Position numbers and translations under genes: made by a program. A DNA stretch of 64,000 nucleotides from Bradyrhizobium sp. NFR13 (lineage in GTDB: Bacteria > Pseudomonadota > Alphaproteobacteria > Rhizobiales > Xanthobacteraceae). The stretch spans positions 1,240,001 to 1,304,000 of the forward strand of contig NZ_FOTP01000001.1 in NCBI RefSeq assembly GCF_900114605.1. The letters are read 5' to 3'. The notes beneath the pieces were generated by a model that saw nothing but the letters and a program-made list of their open reading frames with translations, was not told where the DNA came from and did no database searches. Positions 9,326 through 17,941 of this stretch are shown here, in pieces (within the stretch, counting starts at the first letter, position 1; the number at the start of each line of letters is the position of its first letter).

Positions 9326-11851
9326 ATGATGTCAGGCGTGATCGCGGCGATGCGTCGGACCTTGCTGTCGTGCACTTCTATGGTGCGCGACGGGCTTGTC
9401 GGCATCAGTGCGTCTGCACTTCTGGCCACCTCCTCGGCGTCGGCCGCCGACGAACCCTTCATTACCCAGACACTCGCCAATCTGCTCGATCTCGACCGCC
9501 AGGAAATCGCCGCGCTGACGACAGCCACAGCGGTGCTCGGCTTCTCCGTCGTCTCCGCCATCTTGTTGATGCACAATCGCATTCGCTCGGCCAAGACCGA
9601 GGCGAAGCTGCGCGCCGAGCTGCATACGCTGCAGGTAGAGTCCGACCGTTTTCGCGCTTTGCTGTTCACCGAACCGCAGGTGTTGATCGCCTGGGCTGCG
9701 GGCGAAACCCGCCCTGATATCTCCGGCGACACCGCATTGATGATGTCGCAGGATCCGCAGCAGCATCAGCCGCAGCGCATTCTCGCGTTCGGGACATGGC
9801 TGCCGCCGGAACCCGCGCTGCGGATGGATCACGCCGTCGATGCACTGCTCGATGCCGGCGAAGGCTTTGTGCTGAACCTGACGACCTCCAGCGGCCGCGC
9901 CATCGAGGCGATGGGCCGCGCCATCGGCGGTCAGGCCATTGTCCGGATTCGCGAATTGAGCGGTTTGCGCCGCGAGCTCGCCGAAGTCTCGCTGCGCCAC
10001 AAGGAGCTCGCGGAAGAAGCCGAAATTCTCCGCGGCTTCGCCAATGCTGCGCCATGGCCGATCTGGGCCAAGGGTGCAGACGGCGGCTTGAGCTTTGTCA
10101 ATGCGGCCTATGCGCGTGCGACTGATGCGGCTGATGCGGGCGATGCGGTTGGTCGCAATCTGGAACTGCTCGACAGCGACGACCGCAGCAATCTGGCGCG
10201 CGCGCTGAACGACAATCTGCCCTTCGCCGCGCGTGTGCCGATCGTGATTTCCGGCGAACGCCGCATCTTCGACGTCCACGCCGCAAAGGTCGCCAGCGGC
10301 AGCGCCGGCATGGCCATCGACGCCAGCGAAGCCGCCGCACTATCAGCCGCTTTGGTGCGCATGGCCGAAGCGCATCGCCGCACGCTCGATCAGCTGTCGT
10401 CGGGCGTCGCCGTATTCGACGGCCAGCGTCGCCTCGCTTTCTATAACGACTCCTATCGCCGGCTGTGGGATCTCGACCGCACCTTCCTCGACAGCAATCC
10501 CGACGACTCAAGCGTGCTGGATCGTCTCAGGGCCGCGCGAAAACTGCCGGAGCAGTCCGACTACCGCACCTGGAAGTCCAAGCTGCACGAGGCCTATCGT
10601 GCTGTCGAGGCAGCCAAGGACGTCTGGTATCTGCCGGATGGCCGTGCGCTCTCGATCGTCACCACGCCCAATCCCGAAGGCGGCGTTACCTATCTGTTCG
10701 ACGATGTGACCGAAAGCCTCGAACTGGCACGGCGCTTCGACGGCCTGATCCGCGTTCAGCGCGAGACGCTCGACAATCTCGCCGAAGCCGTCGCCGTGTT
10801 CGGCAGCAACGGCCGCGCGCAACTGTTCAATCCGGCTTTCGCCAAGATGTGGAAACTGTCGGACGAAGCGCTGGAGCAGCGGCCGCATATCGAAATGGTC
10901 GAGACCTGGTGCCGGCCGCTGTTCGACGATACTCCGACATGGCAGACAATCCGCAGCGCCATTACCGGCATCGACAATCGCAAGTCGGTTCCGCTCAAGC
11001 TTGAGCGCAAGGACGGTAGCGTCCTCGCCTGCATGACCATGCCGCTGCCCGACGGCGCGACCATGCTGACGTTCCAGGACATTTCCGATGCCGAGAATGT
11101 CGAGCGCGCGTTGCGCGAGCGCAACGAGGCGCTGGAGACCGCCGACCAGATGAAGGTCGACTTCGTCCACCACGTCTCCTACGAGCTGCGTTCGCCGCTG
11201 ACCACGATCATCGGCTTCGCGCATCTGCTCAGCGACCCCGTCACCGGCCCGCTAATGCCGAAGCAGGCCGAGTATCTCGATTACATCACCACCTCGACCG
11301 GTGCGCTGCTGGCGATCATCAATAATATTCTGGATCTCGCCACCATCGACGCCGGCGCGATGACACTGAATCTCGGCCCGATCGATATCCGCAAGACCAT
11401 CTCCGCGGCAGCCGAAGGCATCCAGGATCGTCTGGCAAAGGATCACATCGCACTGCAGATCGAAGTCGATCCCGCGATCGGCAGCTTCACCGGCGACGAG
11501 AGCCGCGTGGTGCAGGTGTTGTACAATCTGCTCGCCAATGCCGTCGGCTTCGCCCCGCAAAATTCGGCGGTTACGCTGACCGCGCGGCGGTCTGAACACA
11601 CCATCACCTTCACCGTCACCGATCGCGGCCCCGGCATTCCGCCCGAAGTGAAGGACAAGGTATTCGACTGGTTCGAGAGCCACGCCAATGGCTCGCGCCA
11701 CCGCGGCGCCGGCCTCGGCCTGTCGCTGGTCCGTTCTTTCGTCGAATTGCATGGCGGCAAGGTCCGCGTCGATTCCGCGGTCGGCAAGGGCACCACCGTC
11801 ACCTGCGACTTCCCCATCGACCAGACCGCGCATCGCAACGCCGCCGAATGA
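9326..11851 (+). CDS. divL: DivL-type PAS tyrosine pseudokinase
   Basis: About 841 residues: a signal-like/transmembrane N-terminus (LVGISASALLATSSASA, then a helix near VLGFSVVSAILLM), a coiled stretch, several PAS-like domains (about 200-300, 330-430, 440-560), then a histidine-kinase dimerisation and ATPase core. The phosphoacceptor box reads HHVSYELRSPLT: tyrosine (codon at 11180-11182) replaces the usual histidine, the hallmark of Caulobacter DivL. The N, G1 and G2 boxes remain (LLANAVGFAP, DRGPGIP, GAGLGLSLV). In Caulobacter DivL binds phosphorylated DivK and controls CckA and thus CtrA; the same role is inferred here. The start is uncertain: ATG 9326 or 9329, TTG 9317. Its stop overlaps the tsaE-amgK start. 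Confidence 0.9.
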   Translation: MMSGVIAAMRRTLLSCTSMVRDGLVGISASALLATSSASAADEPFITQTLANLLDLDRQEIAALTTATAVLGFSVVSAILLMHNRIRSAKTEAKLRAELHTLQVESDRFRALLFTEPQVLIAWAAGETRPDISGDTALMMSQDPQQHQPQRILAFGTWLPPEPALRMDHAVDALLDAGEGFVLNLTTSSGRAIEAMGRAIGGQAIVRIRELSGLRRELAEVSLRHKELAEEAEILRGFANAAPWPIWAKGADGGLSFVNAAYARATDAADAGDAVGRNLELLDSDDRSNLARALNDNLPFAARVPIVISGERRIFDVHAAKVASGSAGMAIDASEAAALSAALVRMAEAHRRTLDQLSSGVAVFDGQRRLAFYNDSYRRLWDLDRTFLDSNPDDSSVLDRLRAARKLPEQSDYRTWKSKLHEAYRAVEAAKDVWYLPDGRALSIVTTPNPEGGVTYLFDDVTESLELARRFDGLIRVQRETLDNLAEAVAVFGSNGRAQLFNPAFAKMWKLSDEALEQRPHIEMVETWCRPLFDDTPTWQTIRSAITGIDNRKSVPLKLERKDGSVLACMTMPLPDGATMLTFQDISDAENVERALRERNEALETADQMKVDFVHHVSYELRSPLTTIIGFAHLLSDPVTGPLMPKQAEYLDYITTSTGALLAIINNILDLATIDAGAMTLNLGPIDIRKTISAAAEGIQDRLAKDHIALQIEVDPAIGSFTGDESRVVQVLYNLLANAVGFAPQNSAVTLTARRSEHTITFTVTDRGPGIPPEVKDKVFDWFESHANGSRHRGAGLGLSLVRSFVELHGGKVRVDSAVGKGTTVTCDFPIDQTAHRNAAE

Positions 11852-13371
11852 CCGAACCGACCACATTTTCGCTGGCGCTCGCAAATGAGAACGCCACTGC
11901 GCAATTGATGGCCGATCTCGCTCTGCTGATCGGCCCCGGCGATGTCATCACGCTCTCGGGCGATCTCGGCGCCGGCAAGACGGCGGCGGCGCGCGCGATG
12001 ATCCGCTATCTCGCCGGGGATCCCGAGCTCGAAGTGCCGAGCCCGACCTTCACGCTGGCGCAGAGCTACGAGCTTCCGCCGTTTCCGCTCGTTCATGCCG
12101 ATCTCTATCGCATCAACGACGCGAGCGAACTCGAGGAGATCGGCCTGTCGCCGCTGCCAGACGGCGTGGTGGCGTTGATCGAATGGCCAGAGCGCGCCGA
12201 TGGCACGCTGCCGCCGGATCGTATCGATATCGCGTTCAGTCATCGGCCCGCGCTGGGCTCCGTGGCGCGCGCAGCAGAGATCACCGGTCACGGCAAGGCC
12301 GCATCGGTCGTTCTGCGCCTCAAGGCATTGCGCGAGTTTCTCGAAGAAGCGCGCCATCTCGACGCCACACGCCAGCGCATGGCCGGCGATGCCTCGACGC
12401 GCTCTTATGCGCGGCTGATCTGCGGTGATGACGTCTTCATCCTGATGAATGCGCCGAAGCGGCCGGACGGTGCGCCGGTCTATGATGGCAAATCCTATAG
12501 CGCAGCGGTGCATCTGGCGGAGGACGTCAAGCCGTTCGTCGCCATCGCGAACGGACTACGCGCGCAGGGTATCTCCGCGCCGGCGATCCATCACGCCGAT
12601 CTCGATGCCGGTTTCCTCATCACCGAGGATTTCGGCACAGCGTCCGTGATCGAAGGCGATCCGCCGGCACCGATTGCCGAACACTATCAGGTCGCGACCG
12701 ACATGCTGGCCGTGCTGCACAGCAAGACGCTGCCGGAGACGCTGCCGCTATTGCCGCATGTCGACTACGTCATTCCGATTTTCGATACGGACGCATTGCT
12801 GGTCGAGATCGGCCTGATGCCGGAATGGTATCTGCCGGACCGCGACGCACCGCTTGCCGATGACGCTCGCACTGAATTTGTGACGATGTGGCGTGAACTC
12901 CTGGCGAAGCCCGCGGCCGCGCCGAAGACCTGGGTGCTGCGCGACTTCCATTCGCCGAACATCATCTGGCTCGACGATCGCGAGGGCATCAAGAAGGTCG
13001 GCGTGATCGACTTTCAGGACACGGTGCTCGGCCCCGCCGCCTATGATCTCGTCTCGCTGCTGCAAGACGCGCGTATCGACGTGCCCGAGCAACTCGAGCT
13101 GACCATGTTGACGCGCTACATCAAGGCGCGCCGCGCAGCAGATCCCGCCTTCGATGCTGCGGCCTTTGCCGAACTCTATGCGATCATGTCGGCTCAGCGG
13201 AATACGCGATTACTTGGGACGTTTGCGCGCCTCAATCGCCGCGACGGCAAGCCGCATTATCTCAAGCACCAGCCGCGGATCTGGACCTATCTCAACCGCT
13301 CGCTGGCGCATCCGACGCTGGCGCCGTTCCAGCAGTGGTATGCGGCGCATGTACCACCGCCGCGAGTCTAA
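11848..13371 (+). CDS. tsaE: TsaE-AmgK fusion
   Basis: A 507-residue two-domain protein. Residues 1-150 are TsaE, the ATPase of the TsaBDE complex making t6A37 in ANN-decoding tRNAs (Walker A GDLGAGKT, residues 38-45; PSPTFTL; HADLYRI; IEWPER). The remainder is a phosphotransferase of the APH/choline-kinase fold (GDASTRSYARL, catalytic loop VLRDFHSPNII, metal site GVIDFQD), the family that contains AmgK, the anomeric MurNAc/GlcNAc kinase. A murU-like gene lies two genes downstream, supporting the AmgK assignment. Domain activity follows family knowledge; the sugar specificity is inferred. The start overlaps the divL stop by ATGA. Confidence 0.93.
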   Translation: MTEPTTFSLALANENATAQLMADLALLIGPGDVITLSGDLGAGKTAAARAMIRYLAGDPELEVPSPTFTLAQSYELPPFPLVHADLYRINDASELEEIGLSPLPDGVVALIEWPERADGTLPPDRIDIAFSHRPALGSVARAAEITGHGKAASVVLRLKALREFLEEARHLDATRQRMAGDASTRSYARLICGDDVFILMNAPKRPDGAPVYDGKSYSAAVHLAEDVKPFVAIANGLRAQGISAPAIHHADLDAGFLITEDFGTASVIEGDPPAPIAEHYQVATDMLAVLHSKTLPETLPLLPHVDYVIPIFDTDALLVEIGLMPEWYLPDRDAPLADDARTEFVTMWRELLAKPAAAPKTWVLRDFHSPNIIWLDDREGIKKVGVIDFQDTVLGPAAYDLVSLLQDARIDVPEQLELTMLTRYIKARRAADPAFDAAAFAELYAIMSAQRNTRLLGTFARLNRRDGKPHYLKHQPRIWTYLNRSLAHPTLAPFQQWYAAHVPPPRV

Positions 13372-13378
13372 CACTTAC

Positions 13379-13393
13379 TTAACCACTTATTAG
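13379..13393. promoter_or_regulatory. CtrA-like half-site pair (weak)
   Basis: TTAA, seven bases, then TTAG: one base short of the CtrA consensus TTAA-N7-TTAA. It lies between the tsaE-amgK stop and the small PilZ gene. A single near-match can occur by chance, so this is a low-confidence site, mentioned because divL, which controls CtrA in relatives, is just upstream. Confidence 0.2.
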
Positions 13394-13463
13394 TCGCGCA
13401 CGTTTTATCCTGTGTACGAGCCCTGCAATCGCGGGGCTTGGCGTACTGGACAAGGGACGTGTC

Positions 13464-13781
13464 ATGACGGAACGGCGTGCGGGAGATCGGGTCGTTTTCG
13501 AGCGCGGCTTTCCTGCGCACATGATGGGTATCGATGGCACCTGGCGTCGCTCCTGCATCATGGAAGACATTTCCGAAACCGGCGCCAAACTCACCGTCGA
13601 TGGTTCTGTCGAAGGACTGAACCTGAAAGAATTCTTCCTTCTGCTCTCATCCACAGGTCTCGCCTATCGCCGCTGCGAACTCGGCTGGGTCAATGGTGAC
13701 CAGATTGGTGTGAACTTTCTCAAACCAAACGACAAAAAGAAAAAGACGAAACGTCCCGAGACGCAGGCGGCAGAAACGTGA
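13464..13781 (+). CDS. small PilZ domain protein
   Basis: A 105-residue single-domain PilZ protein. The N-terminus gives the arginine motif as ERRAGDR, and DISETGAKL supplies the D-x-S-x-x-G turn, so both c-di-GMP contact motifs are present. The last 20 residues are Lys-rich (NDKKKKTKRPE), a disordered tail. It sits between tsaE-amgK and murU on the same strand, 92 bases after the former. Its target is unknown; the neighbourhood only suggests a link to envelope or cell-cycle functions. Confidence 0.85.
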   Translation: MTERRAGDRVVFERGFPAHMMGIDGTWRRSCIMEDISETGAKLTVDGSVEGLNLKEFFLLLSSTGLAYRRCELGWVNGDQIGVNFLKPNDKKKKTKRPETQAAET

Positions 13782-13907
13782 CGTTGCAGGCGGGTGCAAT
13801 TGTCGCATCCGCGTCATCTCGGCCGATTATGGCTCGATAGGTTCATGCATGCGACACGCCGCCGTGCTACCATTATTTCAGCTCAGAAATTCAAGAACGA
13901 TTCCATC

Positions 13908-13961
13908 AAGGCCCATCATTCTACCAAGGCCCGTCCTTCTATTAAGGCCAATGTCGCTATG
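13908..13961 (+). repeat. three 18-bp imperfect tandem repeats
   Basis: Three adjacent 18-base units each begin AAGGCC (13908, 13926, 13944). Units one and two share about 14 of 18 bases. The third is more divergent and ends exactly in the ATG chosen as the murU start. The units stay in the murU frame, where they would encode KAHHST, KARPSI and KANVAM. They may be a leader or a small in-frame expansion. Confidence 0.6.
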
Positions 13962-14681
13962 TCCGTAAAACCCACCAAAGCAATGGTTCTCGCCGCCGGC
14001 CTTGGCCTGCGCATGCGACCGCTCACCAACAATCTGCCGAAGCCGCTGGTCTCCGTCGCTGGACAGCCGCTGCTGGATCACGTGCTCGACAAGCTCGCCG
14101 CTGCTGGCGTGACCGAAGCGGTGGTCAATGTGCATTATCTGCCCGACCAGATCATCGATCATGTCGCGACGCGCACCAAACCGGAGATCATCATTTCCGA
14201 CGAGCGCGATCAGGTGCTTGGCACCGGCGGCGCCGTGGTGAAGGCCCTGCCGCTGCTCGGCAGCGAGCCGTTCTATCATCTCAATGCCGACACGATGTGG
14301 ATCGACGGCGTGCAGCCGAATCTCACGCGCCTCGCCGAAGCTTTCGATCCCACACGCATGGACATCCTGCTGCTGATGGCGCCGACCGCCAACAGCATCG
14401 GTTATGCCGGCTCCGGCGACTACGCGATGCTCACCGATGGCGCGCTGCGTCGCCGCAAGGAAAATCAGGTGGTGCCGTTCGTCTATGCCGGCGTTGCGAT
14501 CCTGTCGCCCGCACTGTTCAGGGACGCACCATCCGGCGAATTCTCGCTGACCAAACTGTTCGACAAGGCCAATGAACAGGAACGCCTGTTCGGGCTGCGC
14601 ATGGAAGGCGTCTGGATGCATGTCGGCACGCCCGACGCCGTGCGCGCCGCCGAAGAAGCCTTCCTCGCCAGCGTCGCCTGA
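13959..14681 (+). CDS. murU: MurNAc-1-phosphate uridylyltransferase-like MurU
   Basis: About 240 residues from the ATG at 13959. It is a nucleotidyltransferase of the sugar-1-phosphate type: the pyrophosphorylase loop is MVLAAGLGLRMRPLT followed by PKPLV, and metal-binding acidic residues appear in HLNADTMW. Size and sequence match the short MurU group (no C-terminal hexapeptide domain), which makes UDP-MurNAc from MurNAc-1-P in the AmgK-MurU recycling route that bypasses de novo synthesis and fosfomycin. The AmgK-like domain two genes upstream supports this. In-frame starts further upstream exist (ATG 13845, GTG 13794), but the family begins near the chosen one. Confidence 0.88.
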   Translation: MSVKPTKAMVLAAGLGLRMRPLTNNLPKPLVSVAGQPLLDHVLDKLAAAGVTEAVVNVHYLPDQIIDHVATRTKPEIIISDERDQVLGTGGAVVKALPLLGSEPFYHLNADTMWIDGVQPNLTRLAEAFDPTRMDILLLMAPTANSIGYAGSGDYAMLTDGALRRRKENQVVPFVYAGVAILSPALFRDAPSGEFSLTKLFDKANEQERLFGLRMEGVWMHVGTPDAVRAAEEAFLASVA

Positions 14682-14749
14682 GCTTCCTGCGACTCCCGTC
14701 CCCTTTCCAGCCATGCCATGATGCACCCTGATCGCGAATCAGGGTGTTC

Positions 14750-17700
14750 ATGCGCGTCTTCAATATTCCCTCCTCGGCGCCATTTCTGCGCACGCTGATC
14801 ACCGCGCTCATCGACGGTGATCTCGTCGAGGGATTCTCTGCGCGCAACGCCCCGGAGAAACTGGCCACCGTCACTTTGTATCTGCCGACACGCCGCGCCG
14901 GCCGCATGGCACAGGAGATCTTTCTCGACGTGCTCGGCACCGACGCCGTACTGCTGCCGCGCATCGTGCCGCTCGGCGATGTCGACGAGGAGGAACTGGC
15001 CTTTGCTCAGGCGGCAGCGCCCGAGGCACTTGAGCGGCTGGATGAACCTCCCGCTCTCGACGGACTACAACGCCGACTTCTATTGGCGCAGTTGATCGCC
15101 GCATGGGCGAAGCAACTCGCACCAGGCGATTCCGGCCAGACACCACTCGTGGTCGGCGGCCCGGCCTCGACGCTCGCTCTCGCCGACGATCTTGCGCGGC
15201 TGATGGACGACATGGCGACGCGCAAGGTCGACTGGAGCGCGCTGGACGGGCTGGTGCCCGATGCGCTCGATCAATACTGGCAACTCACGCTGCAGTTTCT
15301 GAGCATCGCCAGGAACGTATGGCCGGACATCCTCGCCGCACACACTGCAATCGAACCCGCGATGCGCCGCGATCTGCTGATCGACGCAGAGGCCGCGCGC
15401 CTGAAAGCGCACAAAGGCGGGCCGATCATTGCGGCCGGTTCGACCGGCTCGATGCCGACCACGGCAAAATTCCTGCGCGAAGTCGCGCAGATGCCGCAGG
15501 GTGCTGTCGTCCTCCCCGGACTCGACACCGACCTCGACGACACAGCATGGAATCTCATCGGCGGTACCAAGGATGCACTCGGCCGAGCCGAATCCTCGGC
15601 ATCGAACCATCCGCAATTCGCGCTGCATACCCTGCTGGAGCGCTTCGGCATCACGCGCCGCGATGTGATGACGCTTGGCACACCGTCGCCGCAGGGTCGC
15701 GAACTCTTGGCCTCGGAAGCGATGCGGCCATCCAATGCCACGGCGCAATGGCATACGCGTCTCGCTCAGCCGGCCGTCGAACAGAAAATCGCGGCCGGCA
15801 TGCAGAATCTCGCTGTCATCGCGGCCGCCAATCCGGAAATGGAAGCGCTGGCCATCGCCATTGCGATGCGCGAGGCCCATGAGTTGAAGAAATCCGCAGC
15901 CCTCGTGACGCCCGACCGCGCGCTGGCGCGCCGGGTGATGGCCGCGCTGGGCCGCTGGAATCTCGTCTTCGACGATTCCGGCGGCGATGCGCTGACCGAG
16001 ACCTCGGCGGGCATCTTCGCGCGCCTCATTGCCGAAGCGGCAGCAGAACAGCTCGAACCGGCAACATTGTTGGCGCTGCTGAAACATCCCCTGTTTCGCC
16101 TTGGCGCCGCACCGAACACCTGGAAAGACGCGATCGAGACGCTCGAACTGGCGCTGCTGCGTGGCACGCGGCCGACACCGGGCACGGCGGGACTGGCGCA
16201 GGATTTCGCGCGGTTCCGCGACGAACTCGGCAAGCTGCGCCGCCGCGAAGCGTCGATGCTGCACGGTGCCGAGCCACGCGCAAAACTCAATGACGATCGC
16301 CTCGACCGCACCGAAGACCTGATCGCGGCATTGCGCGCAGCGCTCGCGCCGCTGGAGAGCATCCACCCCATCAGGCCCATCGATTTCGCCGAGGTCGCGC
16401 TGCGGCATCGCGAGGCGATTAAATTTTTGTCGCGCGACGACAGGGACAGTGAAGCCGCATTTGCCGGACGCGAGGGCGCGGCGCTCGCCAAGGCGTTCGA
16501 CGATCTCGTCGTCATGGAGACCATCGACGCCGAGAGCGGCAGCGAGGAGCGGCTGCGCCCCAGCGGGCTGATGATGCAGCTCCGCGATTATCCCGATGTG
16601 TTCCACACGGCGTTTTCCGACCGTATCGTGCGCCGGCCGGAAGTCGCCAATGCCAGCTTGCGCATCTACGGCCAGCTCGAAGCACGGCTGACGCAATCGG
16701 ACCGCGTGATTCTCGGCGGCCTTGTCGAAGGCATCTGGCCACCGTCGCCGCGGATCGATCCGTGGCTCAGCCGGCCGATGCGGTATCAGCTCGGCCTCGA
16801 TTTGCCGGAGCGCCGCATCGGTCTCACCGCGCATGACTTCGTGCAATTGCTCGGCACCGAAGACGTCATTCTCAGCCACGCCGCGAAAGTCGGCGGCGCG
16901 CCCGCCGTCGCATCGCGCTTCCTGCATCGTCTCGAAGCCGTCGCCGGCGAGGCTCGCTGGGAGGCCGCGCTGGCTGCCGGCGAGCATTATGTTCGCTATG
17001 CCGAAGAACTCGATCGCCCCGAACAGGTCACGCCGATTGCCCAGCCGGAGCCGCGGCCGCCACGCGCGGCGCGCCCGCTCAGGCTCTCGGTCACTGCCAT
17101 CGAGGACTGGTTGCGCGATCCCTACACGATATACGCTAAATATATTCTGGGCCTCGTGCCGCTCGATCCCGTCGACATGCCGCTATCGGCTGCCGACCGG
17201 GGATCGGCGATCCATGCGTCGCTCGGCGACTTCACTATGGAATACAGCAAGGCACTGCCTGACGATCCTGCCGCTGCTCTGCGCCGGATCGGACAGACAC
17301 ACTTTGCGCCCCTGATGACGCGGCCGGAAGCGCGTGCGCTGTGGTGGCCGCGCTTCCTGCGCATTGCATCGTGGTTTGGCGCCTGGGAAATCGACCGTCG
17401 CATCAATGTCGCCAGCATCGATGCGGAAGTGCGCGGCGAGATCGCGATCCCACTCGATCACGGCCGTGTCTTCCATCTCTCGGCCCGCGCCGACCGCATC
17501 GAACATCGCAGCGACCGCACTTTTGCGCTGCTCGATTACAAGACCGGCCAGCCGCCGACCGGCAAACAGGTGCGCATGGGCCTGTCGCCGCAGCTCACGC
17601 TGGAAGCCGCGATCCTGCGCGAGGGCGGCTTCAAGGGCATTGCTGCCGGCTCGTCCGTCAGCGAGCTGGTCTATGTCCGGCTCAGCGGCAACAATCCGCC

Positions 17701-17941
17701 GGGTGAAGAGCGACTGCTCGAACTGAAGATCGAGCGCAAGGACGAGGCGCAGTTGCCCGATGACGCCGCGATCGAAGCGCGCGCCAAGCTGGAAGCGCTG
17801 ATCCGCACCTTCGAGGACGAGGCCACTGCCTATACGTCACTCAGCCTGTCCATGTGGTCGAACCGCTATGGCAGCTATGACGATCTGGCCCGCATCAAGG
17901 AATGGTCGGCCAATGGTGGCTCTGGGGGAGGCGAGTCATGA
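14750..17941 (+). CDS. addB: double-strand break repair protein AddB
   Basis: About 1,063 residues, the AddB subunit of the AddAB helicase-nuclease that processes double-strand breaks for RecA loading. The N-terminal part is the inactivated helicase fold (LYLPTRRAGRMAQEIFL, in place of a functional Walker A), and the C-terminus has the PD-(D/E)XK nuclease core with FALLDYKTGQPP. Alphaproteobacteria use AddAB instead of RecBCD. Start is the ATG at 14750 with AGGG 5-6 bases upstream; a GTG two codons earlier is less likely. The stop overlaps the addA ATG. Confidence 0.95.
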   Translation: MRVFNIPSSAPFLRTLITALIDGDLVEGFSARNAPEKLATVTLYLPTRRAGRMAQEIFLDVLGTDAVLLPRIVPLGDVDEEELAFAQAAAPEALERLDEPPALDGLQRRLLLAQLIAAWAKQLAPGDSGQTPLVVGGPASTLALADDLARLMDDMATRKVDWSALDGLVPDALDQYWQLTLQFLSIARNVWPDILAAHTAIEPAMRRDLLIDAEAARLKAHKGGPIIAAGSTGSMPTTAKFLREVAQMPQGAVVLPGLDTDLDDTAWNLIGGTKDALGRAESSASNHPQFALHTLLERFGITRRDVMTLGTPSPQGRELLASEAMRPSNATAQWHTRLAQPAVEQKIAAGMQNLAVIAAANPEMEALAIAIAMREAHELKKSAALVTPDRALARRVMAALGRWNLVFDDSGGDALTETSAGIFARLIAEAAAEQLEPATLLALLKHPLFRLGAAPNTWKDAIETLELALLRGTRPTPGTAGLAQDFARFRDELGKLRRREASMLHGAEPRAKLNDDRLDRTEDLIAALRAALAPLESIHPIRPIDFAEVALRHREAIKFLSRDDRDSEAAFAGREGAALAKAFDDLVVMETIDAESGSEERLRPSGLMMQLRDYPDVFHTAFSDRIVRRPEVANASLRIYGQLEARLTQSDRVILGGLVEGIWPPSPRIDPWLSRPMRYQLGLDLPERRIGLTAHDFVQLLGTEDVILSHAAKVGGAPAVASRFLHRLEAVAGEARWEAALAAGEHYVRYAEELDRPEQVTPIAQPEPRPPRAARPLRLSVTAIEDWLRDPYTIYAKYILGLVPLDPVDMPLSAADRGSAIHASLGDFTMEYSKALPDDPAAALRRIGQTHFAPLMTRPEARALWWPRFLRIASWFGAWEIDRRINVASIDAEVRGEIAIPLDHGRVFHLSARADRIEHRSDRTFALLDYKTGQPPTGKQVRMGLSPQLTLEAAILREGGFKGIAAGSSVSELVYVRLSGNNPPGEERLLELKIERKDEAQLPDDAAIEARAKLEALIRTFEDEATAYTSLSLSMWSNRYGSYDDLARIKEWSANGGSGGGES

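Noticed and set aside
13908-13961. CRISPR or integration-related repeats
   Set aside because: Units are directly adjacent without spacers, short and imperfect. No cas gene or integrase nearby.
15080-16987. A 635-codon minus-strand frame antisense to addB
   Set aside because: Same composition effect. AddB is well supported and the antisense protein has no domain-like features.
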